Assembly (NCBI RefSeq): GCF_000519205.1
Contig: NZ_JAFB01000023.1
Span: 1-64,000 of the forward strand
Reading direction: 5' to 3'
Length of the DNA stretch: 64,000 nucleotides
Source of the DNA: Amycolatopsis taiwanensis DSM 45107
GTDB taxonomy: Bacteria > Actinomycetota > Actinomycetes > Mycobacteriales > Pseudonocardiaceae
Shown here in pieces: positions 32,345 through 41,025 of the stretch. Both the position numbers and the translations under genes were made by a program. Position 1 is the stretch's first letter. Every line of letters begins with the position of its first letter. The notes under the pieces are model-generated. The model made no database searches and was not told where the DNA came from. It saw only the letters and a list, made by a program, of their open reading frames with translations.

Positions 32345-33718
32345 TCAGCGGTGGACGACGGGTTCGGCGGCCTGGGGCGCGGGGATGGTGGGCTCGTCGG
32401 TCTTCGGGCCGGGGATCGTGTCGATGCCCTCCATGCCCTTGGTGAAGTCGACCGGCTGGTCGTCCATGAACGCCCGCGGGTCGAAGGTTTCGTCGACCAT
32501 GACGCCGTGCACGCGACGTCGCTGCATACCGAAGTTGCCGGCGTCGTAGAGCGGCAGCAACGCGGACTCGCGCAGCAAGCGATCGAACCTGTTCTTCCGG
32601 TCGACCGAGTTGACGCCGACCACCTGCATGCACTTGTACACGCAGTCGAGCATCATCTCCGTGCAGTGCACCTTGCACATCGCCCCGAGCATCTCGCCGT
32701 GGTATCCGTGCTGGTCCAGGTAGTGCGCCGCCTTCCAGCAGAAGTATCGCGCGGCCTCGATCTTCGCGGCGACGTCGCCGAGGACGTAGCCCGGGTACTG
32801 GTAGTTGATGATCGGCGACGGCCCGCCCGCGGTGTAGGTCTTGGCCCACCGCAGGGCCTCCTCGTAGGCGGTCCTGGCGACCGCCACCGCCCCGATGCCG
32901 GCCACCGGTCCCGACCATGCGAAGTTGCGGTTGATCACCAGGTCGCCGTTGCCCCTGGTGCCCTCGATGAGGTTGCTCGCCGGGACGCGTGCGTTGTCGA
33001 AGACGATCTCGCAGTTGGGTGCGCTGCGCTGGGCCGAGGTGCTGATCGACTGGTAGGTGATCCCGGGCGTGCCGCGCTCGATCATGATCGCGGACAGGCC
33101 CGCGGTCCCGCCGATGCCGGTGTCGGTGCGCACGATCACCAGGTTCAGGTTGGCGCCCTGGTTGTCCCAGCCGCCGACGTTGCACGGCCAGTACTTACGG
33201 CCATTGATCACGTATTCCTCACCATCGAGCCGCGCGGTGACGCGCATTCCGGCGCCGTTGATCGCGGGCGCGTCGAAATTCGCGGTGCCACCCGGTGTGC
33301 CCGGCGGCTCACTCGCCGCGTACCCGACGATGAATTCGCCGCTGGTGTCCGCGGTGGCGGTGCCGATGAATCGTTTCTTCTGCTCCTCGGTCCCGTAGTA
33401 CCAGACCGGCAACAACCCGAGTCCGTTCACCAGCACGGTGGTGCCGAACCCGGGGTCCACGGCCTGGATCTCCTCGGCGGCGAGCACGAAGTCCACGTTC
33501 GACAGTCCGCCGCCGCCGTATTCGGTGGGCAGCATGGAGAACGCGATCCCCTGGCGACACGCCTCGCGGTAGGCGTCCTTGGTGAGCTGGAACCCCTTCA
33601 GCGGGTCCGGCTCGGCGTCGATCCGGTCCGTGAGCGGGGCGAGGTGCTGCTCGGCGAAAGCGCGCGCCGACAACTGAATCTCGCGCTGTTTCTCGGTCAG
33701 CGTGAAGTCGATAGCCAT
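32345..33718 (-). CDS. Acyl-CoA dehydrogenase family flavoenzyme
   Basis: 457 residues from the ATG at 33718. N-terminal helical domain MAIDFTLTEKQREIQLSARA; the FAD-binding middle domain has EFIVGYAASEPPGTPGGTAN (the substrate and flavin loop) and NGRKYWPCNVGGWDNQGANL; the C-terminal helical domain has GVAAVARTAYEEAL-like and MLDCVYKCMQVVGVNS. The catalytic Glu position is not certain. It is longer than ordinary ACADs (about 380), and the Cys/Trp-rich WPCNVGGWDNQ loop is uncommon. The substrate cannot be named; the neighbouring PQQ alcohol dehydrogenase suggests catabolism. Confidence 0.8.
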   Translation of the reverse strand: MAIDFTLTEKQREIQLSARAFAEQHLAPLTDRIDAEPDPLKGFQLTKDAYREACRQGIAFSMLPTEYGGGGLSNVDFVLAAEEIQAVDPGFGTTVLVNGLGLLPVWYYGTEEQKKRFIGTATADTSGEFIVGYAASEPPGTPGGTANFDAPAINGAGMRVTARLDGEEYVINGRKYWPCNVGGWDNQGANLNLVIVRTDTGIGGTAGLSAIMIERGTPGITYQSISTSAQRSAPNCEIVFDNARVPASNLIEGTRGNGDLVINRNFAWSGPVAGIGAVAVARTAYEEALRWAKTYTAGGPSPIINYQYPGYVLGDVAAKIEAARYFCWKAAHYLDQHGYHGEMLGAMCKVHCTEMMLDCVYKCMQVVGVNSVDRKNRFDRLLRESALLPLYDAGNFGMQRRRVHGVMVDETFDPRAFMDDQPVDFTKGMEGIDTIPGPKTDEPTIPAPQAAEPVVHR

Positions 33719-33787
33719 TTCGTAACACCAACTCGATCCGGCGCCGCCGCGAATGAAGATTTTAATTCGGCGGGCACGCCGGGTAGG

Positions 33788-33798
33788 GGAGAGTCTCT
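33788..33798. promoter_or_regulatory. Motif GGAGAGTCTCT upstream of the acyl-CoA dehydrogenase
   Basis: It contains GAGAG-T-CTCTC (33791-33801), 70 nt upstream of the ATG at 33718. Ten of eleven bases match the inverted copy at 31847-31857 before the peptide gene. Possible shared operator. Confidence 0.35.
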
Positions 33799-33929
33799 CT
33801 GAGAACCACACCCTACCTCCGTGGGCGGCGGCCCGCCAGGTGGCCCGAAATCGCTGTACGAATACGCGGACGGCCGGTCATGAAAAAGATTCGGCAATTG
33901 CCTGGCGCAATCGAAATCGCCACCCGGCC

Positions 33930-35453
33930 TCACCCCTGGGTGCCATCGGGCGGATCGTCCGGCTGACCGGCCCGATGCCGGCCCCGCCGCCCGAGCTTGA
34001 GGCCACGCTGGAAGTTGCTCAGCCTGCCCCGGACACCGGCCGCGTCCCGCGCCGGGCGGTCGCGCCCCGCGTCCGGCGCGGGGAAGATCGTGCTGGTCGC
34101 CGGCGCGATCGCGCCGGGCATGAGCTGCTCTCCCTGGCGACGGCGCGGCAGGCCGGCTTCGGTGAAGCTTGTCGGTCCGCTCCGCGACACGGCCTCGACC
34201 ACGCGCCAGCCCGCGTCGGCCGCGGAGTCCCAGGCGCCGGTCGCACTCGCTGCCGGCTGGCCGGCCCCGGCTGGTGAATCGGATGCCGCCGATGGGCTGC
34301 GAAACCACGCGGAGACCATCTCGTCGAAGATCGGCGTGGACTCCAGCGTCACGTCGGAGGGCGGCTCGCCGTGCCACCACTCGGTGAGCTTGTCGGTGTT
34401 GGTCGACTCGAAAAGATGGCCGGCCTCGGGTTCGGCGAGTGGCTCGGACTCGGCCGGGGAAGCGAGTGCCTCCGACTCGACCGCGGGTGCAAGTGGTTCG
34501 GATCCGGCCGGGGACGCAAGTGGTTCGGATTCGGCCGGGGAGGCGAGCGGTTCCGGCCACAGCGAACCGGAGTGAGGGTCCTGACGCCAGTCACCGAGAA
34601 CACCGGGATCGCCGGCGGGCTCGGCGGGACCTGCGGTTTCCTCCGGCAGGGGCGGTATTGCCGCGGGAGCGGGGGTGAGGAGCGGGATGGGCACGGTCTC
34701 GCGCAGGTCCGTGACGAGGTCGGCGGGAACGGTTACGGCGACCCCGACGCCCACGCCGTCTCGGCCGTGGTGGACGGTGACGCCCACGCCGTGCCGCCCT
34801 GCCAGACGCCCGGCGACGAGCAGGCCCACCGGCGACGAGGGCGCCGTGCCAGGAGCGGACCGCCCGGCCAGCCGGGCGGTCGCCAGGGCGATCTGGGCAT
34901 CGGTCATGCCGACGCCCAGATCCTCGATGCCGACCAGCAGTCCACCGCCTTCGGTGACGCTGGTTTCGAGTGCCACCTGGGTTTCCGCGCCCGAGAAGGT
35001 GACCGCGTTGTCCAGCAGTTCCGCGAGCAGGCGGGTCAGGTCTCCGGCCGCGCGCCCGGCGATGCGGGCCGACGGCGGCGTCTGGACGGCGACGCGCTCG
35101 TGCTGCCCGATCTCGGACACCGCGGCGAGCAGCACTTCACCGAAGGCCACCGGATCGACCTGGCTTTCCGCCTCGCTGCGGGAAAGTGCGACGAGGTTGT
35201 CGTTGTTGCGTCGCATCTTGCCGGCGAGCCGTTCGAACTGGAACAGCGTCGTCACCCGCCCGGTGCTCGCCAGCTCGTTGTTCAGCTGTTGGACGAGTTC
35301 GAGCTGGAGTCGCGCCAAGCGCTGGTTCCGCCGGGCCAGTGCAACGACCAGTTCGCGGTAGGACACACGGTCTTCGCCGCCGTCTTCGTGGGGTTCCTGC
35401 GGCGCGAACTCATGGGGTGGCTCGGCGTCGGGAACGTACACGCACTCCTCCAA
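33930..35453 (-). CDS. Orphan sensor-kinase-like ATPase protein (conservon CvnA-like C-terminus)
   Basis: 507 residues from a TTG. A dimerisation-like helix LQLELVQQLNNELASTGRVT then ERLAGKMRRNNDNLVALSRS lacks the phospho-His of typical kinases. A GHKL ATPase domain follows: LLAELLDNAVTFSGAETQV (N box), GIEDLGVGMTDAQI (G1 box) and GLLVAGRLAGRHGVGV (G2 box). The rest (from about 260) is a Pro/Glu-rich tail with five near-repeats of SEPLASPAE. CvnA-type proteins usually have an N-terminal sensor and sit with cvnBCD; here neither is present. No membrane segment, so a cytosolic protein. Confidence 0.75.
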   Translation of the reverse strand: MEECVYVPDAEPPHEFAPQEPHEDGGEDRVSYRELVVALARRNQRLARLQLELVQQLNNELASTGRVTTLFQFERLAGKMRRNNDNLVALSRSEAESQVDPVAFGEVLLAAVSEIGQHERVAVQTPPSARIAGRAAGDLTRLLAELLDNAVTFSGAETQVALETSVTEGGGLLVGIEDLGVGMTDAQIALATARLAGRSAPGTAPSSPVGLLVAGRLAGRHGVGVTVHHGRDGVGVGVAVTVPADLVTDLRETVPIPLLTPAPAAIPPLPEETAGPAEPAGDPGVLGDWRQDPHSGSLWPEPLASPAESEPLASPAGSEPLAPAVESEALASPAESEPLAEPEAGHLFESTNTDKLTEWWHGEPPSDVTLESTPIFDEMVSAWFRSPSAASDSPAGAGQPAASATGAWDSAADAGWRVVEAVSRSGPTSFTEAGLPRRRQGEQLMPGAIAPATSTIFPAPDAGRDRPARDAAGVRGRLSNFQRGLKLGRRGRHRAGQPDDPPDGTQG

Positions 35454-35576
35454 TTCGACCGCATGAGTTCCCCCGAACCGTACCCAGCACCGTAAGCGAT
35501 GCCCGGGTCTCTCGTGCGCACGGGTAGTCGCTGTGGGCCGTGTTCCCAGTTCAGGCAGGCGTGTGCCCGCTTCGGG

Positions 35577-36011
35577 TCACCGGGTCATGGTCAAGGCCCA
35601 CTTGACGGTCGACATTGCGGGCAGCCACCGGTTCGCCGGGCGGGGCGGAACGAGCCATGTGAGCCGGCCGCGCGGTGTTTCCGAGGGCGGCAGCGGAATC
35701 GCCGACGGCGTCTGCAACAGCACCCCACCGAGCCGTGAGACCGTTGCGGTGTCCAGCACCTCGTCCGCGTCGGCGAGGAAGATGTGGCTCGGTTGCGGCC
35801 AGGGCATCGCGATCACCGGGCCTTCCACCCCCACGTCACGCAGGGTGAGCAGCATCCGCTCGCCGGCCTCGCCGGGCACCTTGAGGCCGCAGAAACCCGA
35901 CGTGGTGGACAAAAAGATCGTCCGGCGGTCGGCGTACACCGGCCAGCCCAGGGACAGCAGCATGGCCAGGGCCGCCCGGGGGGTGCTCAGTTCCACGCCG
36001 GCCACCCTCAT
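35577..36011 (-). CDS. Hypothetical protein, paralogue of the one at 4435
   Basis: 144 residues from the ATG at 36011. Blocks LLSLGWPVYAD, TTSGFCGLKVPG, GPVIAMPWPQPSHIFLADAD, LGGVLLQTPSAIPLPPS, LTWLVPPRP and NRWLPAMSTV line up with the protein at 4435..4923. The layout suggests a small alpha/beta domain of the primase/polymerase-like group, without visible catalytic Asp pairs. It is upstream of nothing close: a gap of 123 nt separates it from the orphan ATPase gene, in the same direction. Confidence 0.6.
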   Translation of the reverse strand: MRVAGVELSTPRAALAMLLSLGWPVYADRRTIFLSTTSGFCGLKVPGEAGERMLLTLRDVGVEGPVIAMPWPQPSHIFLADADEVLDTATVSRLGGVLLQTPSAIPLPPSETPRGRLTWLVPPRPANRWLPAMSTVKWALTMTR

Positions 36012-36244
36012 GCCACCGCTGGTGTCCACAAAGGATGGACGGGTCCGGGCATGGCAGTACCTCCAGGGCGGGCCACCGTAGCGGTTGTGCGGAACGATCG
36101 AGCTACGATGCGTGGCGGTTGTGGGAGTCGACCTCGGCAACGGTTTCGGAGGACTATACGGGCGAGTTGCCGGTACTGAAAGCACGAGTTTTTCGCGTGG
36201 TGGTCCTCTTACAAGCCCGGCTGTTCGACGTATCTCCGCGCGGG

Positions 36245-39200
36245 TCACTCGCGGTGAGGCCGGGCCTCATCCGGCCATGGCCGGGCGTGGGAGGTCAGGC
36301 CGATCATGCCGGAAACCAGCCGCAGTTGCTCGACCGTGCGGATGTCGGCGTCGGCCAGCCGCGGCGAGCAGACCACGACGGCGATCGCCTGAGCCCGGGA
36401 GAGCGCGACGTTCAGCCGGTTGCGGGAGAGCAGGAAGTCGAGCCCGCGCGGCAGGTCGACCGCCGACGACGAGGTCATGGTCACGATCACCACCGCCGCT
36501 TCCTGCCCCTGGAACCTGTCGACCGTGCCGACCCGCACCCCGCCGAACCCGGCTCGCGACAACGCCCCGGCCACCACGCGGGCCTGCAGGTTGTAGGGCG
36601 CCACGACCAGGATGTCGCCGTCACCGAGCGGGCGCGTGCGGTGCTCGTCCGTCCACAAGCGACCGTGGAGGTCCGCCACGATCCGGGTCACGGCCTCGGC
36701 CTCCTCGACCGAGCGCGTGGTGTTGCCGTGGTGGTCGACCTCGGCGCGGTACAGGCCCGCGGGAACACCGTCGACCCCGCGCCGGCCGGCGGACGGATGC
36801 GCGTGCAGGCGCCCGGCGTAGGACAGCCGCGACACCGGTTCGCACACCGCGGGGTGCATCCGCCGGGTCTGGTCGAGGAAGTAGCCCAGCCCCGGGTCGA
36901 TGATGTCGGCATCGCCGATCAGATGGCCCAATGCGGACGCCGCCGAGCCCGCCGGGTGAGTGCCCTGCACGACCTGGGGAAGCTGCTGCGGATCGCCCAG
37001 CAGCACCACGTTCCGCGCGCACAGTGACACGGCGAGGGCGTCGGCCAGCGCGAACTGGCCGGCCTCGTCGATGATCAGCACGTCGAACGGGTCGGCGCGC
37101 ATGGCGGCGCCCGAGAACGTCCACGCCGTCCCGCCGACCAGGTGCCCGGTGTCGTGCTCTTCGCGCCACTTCACCAGCGCGGGGTTGGTTTTCGGTTGCT
37201 CCCACGGGAACTTCTCGTCCGGCGTGTTCCGGGCCCGCTTGGCGCACGGCAGGTCCGGGGCGCCCTTCATGGCGGACGCCAGCACGTTCTCGATCGCCTT
37301 GTGGCTGGTGGAGGTCACCGCGACCGTCTTGCCCGCGCGCACGAGGTGAGCGATCAGCTTCCCGGCGAGGTAGGTCTTGCCCGCACCGGGTGGTCCCTGG
37401 ACCGCCAGCGTCGACCCGTCAAGCGCGTCGACCGTCTCGATCACGGTGCGCACCAGGTCGTCACCGGGCTCGGGCAGCGCACGCCCACCGCGCAACCGGG
37501 GCGCCGACCGGCGGAGCAGGTCGACGCCGGGGTGGCCGGGAAGCACCGGGAGCGAGCCGGCGACGAGCCCGGCCAACTCGGCGACGGCCTCGTCTTTCGG
37601 CGACGGCCGGACGGGACTGCCGGGCAGCACGGCGTCGGGCCGGTCGTTGCTCTCCTCACCAGGACGGCAACTCTCTTCGAGGACCAGTTCGACGGCGGAC
37701 GCGCTGAGCACCTTCGCGTCGCGCGCACTGTCGCCATAGCGGAGGCGCACGTTGTCGCCGGGAGCGAACGGGTGCGGCCGTTCGGGGTCGCAGGTGATGA
37801 CCAGTTTCCGTTTCGCCGTGCGGACTCGGCCGGCCGGCGGCACCCAGGCCTCCGGCCGCGCGGACACGGGCACGGCGCAGGCCGTGTCCACCTCGAGGTC
37901 GCCCAGCGGGGCGGCGAGTTGCCGGAAATACTCCCACCACGCCGGATTCGTCTCCCGGCGGTGGTAGCCGACCGACGCCGCGAGCAGCGCGCGGGCGCTC
38001 TCGTCCGCGGTGAAGTCGCCGGAATCTTCGGGCAACCCGTCCAGCAGCGCGTCCACGAGTTCGGCCAGCCGCGCGGCGCGTTCGGCCCGGCGTTCGCTCG
38101 CGAGGTCCTCCTCAGTGGTGCGCAGCAGCGCGTCCACCGGGGATTCCGCGCCGGGCAGGGCCGGTTCGATCCCCGTGTCGGCCCGGACCTTGTGCAGGAA
38201 CTCGAACAACCGCAGCGTCGAGACACAGTCGTACTCGTTGTAGTCGCTGATGCCGCGCAGTACTTCCGCCGCGCGCTCGGACTCGCCGTCACGGGAAAGC
38301 GCGAGGTATTCCTCGTACGCCTCGATGCTCGACACCGCGGTCTTGACGTCACCTTCGCGAGCGTCCGGCATGTACAGCGGCTCAAGGTACTTGATGGAGT
38401 AGGACCGCTGCGAAATCCGCAATGCCTTACGCACCACGGCATACAGGTCCACCAGCGCGCCGGTGCGGAGCAACTGGTCGACGGCTTCCTCCCGGGTCGC
38501 GTGAACGGCCGCGAGCCGCTTGATCGCCGTGGCCTCGTACGGTGCGTAGTGGTAGATGTGCGACCCGGGGTGCTCGGCGATGCGGGCGCACACGAAGTCG
38601 ACGAAGCCTTCGAACGCCCGCTTCTCCTCGGCCCGGTTGTGCGCCCAGAAGGCGGTGAAGCGCTGCGACCCGTCCGCGGTGACCGCGCCGAACAGGTACT
38701 CCAGCCCGGTGTCGGACGGAGCCGCTGCAGAGAAGGGGGTCAGGGGGCTTGCCCCCGATCGGGGGTGTGAGGGCGGAGCCCCCACAAAGAACGGATCGCC
38801 TTCCATGTCGAAGAACACGTCGCCGGGCGCGGGTGGCGGCAGCGTGGCCAGCGCCGCCGGATCGATGACCTCGTAGGCGATTCGGCCGGTGGTGTCCTGG
38901 CGGACCTGGATGGCCGCCTGCGCGCGCAAGGTGGTGAAGGAGGTCGCCGACAGCCCGGCCGGCCGGTCCTCCGGCCGCGCGGCGGCCAGCGCGTCGATGG
39001 TGGGCAGCCCCGCCTCGATCAGCTTGCGGCGCTGGTCTCCGCGCATGCCGGCGACGAGGGAGAGGTCGCGTGCGGCTTCCCGCTCGTCGGCGCAGTGCCG
39101 GGCGAACCGGCAGCTGGTGCAGGCCGGGCGCTCGTCGGCCCAGGACCGGGCGGGCAGCCGGGCCGGCCGGTCGCGCAACCGGTCGCGCAAGCGGTCCAGT

Positions 39201-39712
39201 ACCGGCAGGAAGTCGTCGACCCGAAGCGTGCTCGTGCTGCCGTCACCGAGCAACAGGTGCATGTGCGGCCCGGCCGGCCAGCCCCCGCGGCGCAACGCAT
39301 CGGCGTACGCGGCCAGTTGCACGACAGCGGAAGGCTTCGGGTGCCGGGCCAGCTTCGTGTCGTACACCTCGTAACGGCCTTCGCTGTCCCGTATGAGGAA
39401 ATCGGCGCGACCGGAGAACTCCTCGTCGTGGAACACCGCCTGGTAGATCACCGGCGCGCCGGAGGCCAGCGCCTCCTTGGTCTCCTTCGCCGCGATGGCC
39501 GGGTCCCGCTCGCCGATCTCGACGACCCGGCGGGTCTCGCTGCGGAAGCGGGCAAGCGTCGTTTCCTCGTGTTTGCGGCCGTGCGTGGCGGCGAGCTGGT
39601 CGGCGCTCGCAGCCACGCACGGTGTCCCCGGCAGGCCCGCGGCCATGGCTTGGTTGAGGATGCTGCGGTGCTCACACTCGAGGAGGTCGGCGAGGTCGGA
39701 CGGGGTGTACAC
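36245..39712 (-). CDS. TM0106-type RecB-like nuclease fused to an SF1 (DNA2/NAM7-like) helicase
   Basis: 1155 residues from a GTG. The N-terminal PD-(D/E)xK nuclease has FSGRADFLIRDSEG, YEVYDTKLARHPKPSA and QLAAYADAL, with a Cys pattern (C13 and CTSCRFARHC near 200) fit for an iron-sulfur cluster. Next is an RNase-H-like exonuclease start DVFFDMEGDPF (about 300). The C-terminal helicase has Walker A GPPGAGKTYLA (about 770-780), Walker B VLIIDEAGQFAL (about 875) and GTVDRFQGQEAAVVIVTM (motif V/VI region). A nucleotide repeat of about 40 nt is inserted in frame near residue 310. Probably DNA repair or processing. Confidence 0.88.
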   Translation of the reverse strand: MYTPSDLADLLECEHRSILNQAMAAGLPGTPCVAASADQLAATHGRKHEETTLARFRSETRRVVEIGERDPAIAAKETKEALASGAPVIYQAVFHDEEFSGRADFLIRDSEGRYEVYDTKLARHPKPSAVVQLAAYADALRRGGWPAGPHMHLLLGDGSTSTLRVDDFLPVLDRLRDRLRDRPARLPARSWADERPACTSCRFARHCADEREAARDLSLVAGMRGDQRRKLIEAGLPTIDALAAARPEDRPAGLSATSFTTLRAQAAIQVRQDTTGRIAYEVIDPAALATLPPPAPGDVFFDMEGDPFFVGAPPSHPRSGASPLTPFSAAAPSDTGLEYLFGAVTADGSQRFTAFWAHNRAEEKRAFEGFVDFVCARIAEHPGSHIYHYAPYEATAIKRLAAVHATREEAVDQLLRTGALVDLYAVVRKALRISQRSYSIKYLEPLYMPDAREGDVKTAVSSIEAYEEYLALSRDGESERAAEVLRGISDYNEYDCVSTLRLFEFLHKVRADTGIEPALPGAESPVDALLRTTEEDLASERRAERAARLAELVDALLDGLPEDSGDFTADESARALLAASVGYHRRETNPAWWEYFRQLAAPLGDLEVDTACAVPVSARPEAWVPPAGRVRTAKRKLVITCDPERPHPFAPGDNVRLRYGDSARDAKVLSASAVELVLEESCRPGEESNDRPDAVLPGSPVRPSPKDEAVAELAGLVAGSLPVLPGHPGVDLLRRSAPRLRGGRALPEPGDDLVRTVIETVDALDGSTLAVQGPPGAGKTYLAGKLIAHLVRAGKTVAVTSTSHKAIENVLASAMKGAPDLPCAKRARNTPDEKFPWEQPKTNPALVKWREEHDTGHLVGGTAWTFSGAAMRADPFDVLIIDEAGQFALADALAVSLCARNVVLLGDPQQLPQVVQGTHPAGSAASALGHLIGDADIIDPGLGYFLDQTRRMHPAVCEPVSRLSYAGRLHAHPSAGRRGVDGVPAGLYRAEVDHHGNTTRSVEEAEAVTRIVADLHGRLWTDEHRTRPLGDGDILVVAPYNLQARVVAGALSRAGFGGVRVGTVDRFQGQEAAVVIVTMTSSSAVDLPRGLDFLLSRNRLNVALSRAQAIAVVVCSPRLADADIRTVEQLRLVSGMIGLTSHARPWPDEARPHRE
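38743..38784. repeat. Palindromic GGGGGCTTGCCCCC repeat inside the helicase gene
   Basis: GGGGGCTTGCCCCCGATC, then GGGGG..., and GGGCGGAGCCCCC form nested hairpins. This type of GC-rich palindrome is a common intergenic repeat in actinomycetes. Here it lies in the coding frame and encodes a Pro/Ser/Gly loop (VGAPPSHPRSGASPLTP) between two domains. Confidence 0.6.
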
Positions 39713-39758
39713 CGCGGCGAGTCTGGCACGGACCCCGCGCCCGGCCCTGGAAACACGC

Positions 39759-39802
39759 CGGTCTCAGGAGGATCTGACCGCGGTCCGATCCTCCTGAGAC
39801 CG
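39759..39802. terminator. 44-nt inverted repeat, probable bidirectional terminator
   Basis: CGGTCTCAGGAGGATC (39759-39774), a 12-nt middle TGACCGCGGTCC, then GATCCTCCTGAGACCG (39787-39802): 16 perfect pairs, and the middle itself is nearly palindromic. It overlaps the last codons of the membrane gene at 39764 and precedes the helicase start, so it can end the sigma-factor operon. No T-run. Confidence 0.55.
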
Positions 39803-40255
39803 CCGGCCGCGCCGGGTCGCGCGCGCGATCGGGCGGATGAGCAGCGCGGCCGCGGCGGCCGCGGCGACCCCCTCGGCGATCGCGGCGATGCTTTTCTCCG
39901 GAAACCAGATCGGCTCGTACATGTCCGGCAGGGGACCGATCGGGCCGAGTTCCACGTAGACGTTGACGATCACGGCCGCGACCGCGGTCGCGGCGACCAG
40001 GAACGCGGCCGCGGCGACGATGCGGTGCGACGTGGCCAGGACGCCGAACGCCACCAGCAGGGCAACGGTCGATTCGATCCGGAAGACCGTGCCCTCGGTC
40101 AGCACGCCGCTGATGCGGTCGTAGTCCCGGGCGAGTACAAAGTGGACGATCGCGTCGGTGACCAGGCCGGCGGCGCACAGGAACCGCAGAGCGAGGTTGA
40201 GCTGCCGGAGAGTCCGGTGGACGGAGGGGTTGCGCGAGACCGTTGGGTCAGTCAT
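39764..40255 (-). CDS. Four-TM membrane protein of the sigma-factor operon
   Basis: 163 residues with four hydrophobic segments (about 22-42, 58-78, 84-105 and 130-150). The ATG at 40255 overlaps the stop of the anti-sigma gene (ATGA). The text RFLCAAGLVTDAIVHFVLARDYD is like other actinobacterial membrane proteins found beside ECF sigma factors. It may assist the anti-sigma factor or be a regulon member. The C-terminal residues are encoded by the terminator hairpin. Confidence 0.7.
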   Translation of the reverse strand: MTDPTVSRNPSVHRTLRQLNLALRFLCAAGLVTDAIVHFVLARDYDRISGVLTEGTVFRIESTVALLVAFGVLATSHRIVAAAAFLVAATAVAAVIVNVYVELGPIGPLPDMYEPIWFPEKSIAAIAEGVAAAAAAALLIRPIARATRRGRRSQEDRTAVRSS

Positions 40256-41025
40256 TTCGTGATACCCGCCAGCAGGTTGTCGGTCGTGTCGAATATTTCC
40301 AGCCGCACTATCTCGGCGAGTGGCACCGAGGTGCTGGTCGTGATGTCGGCGTCGGTGTAGTAGCCGGTGGTCCACCAGCCGGTGGTCTGCTGGGTCCCGT
40401 CGCGGGTGAACACGACGAGACGGCACTGCTTGCTCGACGGCGGGGCGCCCAGGTGCAGCCGGACCTGCGTGCCCCACGGCTGCTCGGTCAGGTCCGCGGT
40501 GACGGTGAACCCTGGCATCGCACCGAAGGTGTGGGACCAGTTCGCCGTGGCCACGGCGGGAGGCGCGGCCACGGCGGGCGGGCCGGCCGCGACGGGGGGT
40601 GTGGACCTGCTCTGCCCGGTTACGTAACCGGCCGCGCCACTGGCGGCGAGCAAGGCCAGCATGCCGCCCACGGCGGCGAACCGTAGCCGGCGGCCCCGGC
40701 GCGCCGGGGCCGGGATACCAGCCGTGTCCGGTGGCTGCCCGGCGTGCGACTCCCGGACTCCGTCCGGGGGCAGGCCCGCGGCTCCCGGTGGTGATTCCCG
40801 GTTCCCGTCCGGGGGCTCGCCCCCGGACGCCTTGGCCGGCTCGTGGTCCTCGTCCGGGGGCGAGCCACCAGCCCGGTGCAGCAGGCCGGGCAGGGGAGCG
40901 AGCAGGATCACCTCGTCGCGGCAGTCTGCGCAGGTCCGGTAGTGCCGCTCGAGCTCCAGCGCGTCGGCAGGGTCCAGCGCGCCGAGCAGGTGGGCCGCGA
41001 TGGAGGTGGTATGCCGGCATTTCAT
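40252..41025 (-). CDS. Anti-sigma factor with zinc-binding ZAS domain
   Basis: 257 residues. The N-terminal zinc motif is H28-x3-C32-x2-C35 (RHYRTCADC), typical of ZAS anti-sigma factors. A long low-complexity linker (about 50-105, rich in Pro/Gly/Glu) is coded by GGGGGC/GCCCCC-type palindromes. One TM segment (about 113-133) follows and then an extracytoplasmic beta domain (WSHTFGAMPGFTVTADLTEQ ... CRLVVFTRDG) that fits anti-sigma-K-like sensor domains. Its overlaps on both sides with sigma and membrane genes show a tightly coupled operon. Confidence 0.85.
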   Translation of the reverse strand: MKCRHTTSIAAHLLGALDPADALELERHYRTCADCRDEVILLAPLPGLLHRAGGSPPDEDHEPAKASGGEPPDGNRESPPGAAGLPPDGVRESHAGQPPDTAGIPAPARRGRRLRFAAVGGMLALLAASGAAGYVTGQSRSTPPVAAGPPAVAAPPAVATANWSHTFGAMPGFTVTADLTEQPWGTQVRLHLGAPPSSKQCRLVVFTRDGTQQTTGWWTTGYYTDADITTSTSVPLAEIVRLEIFDTTDNLLAGITK

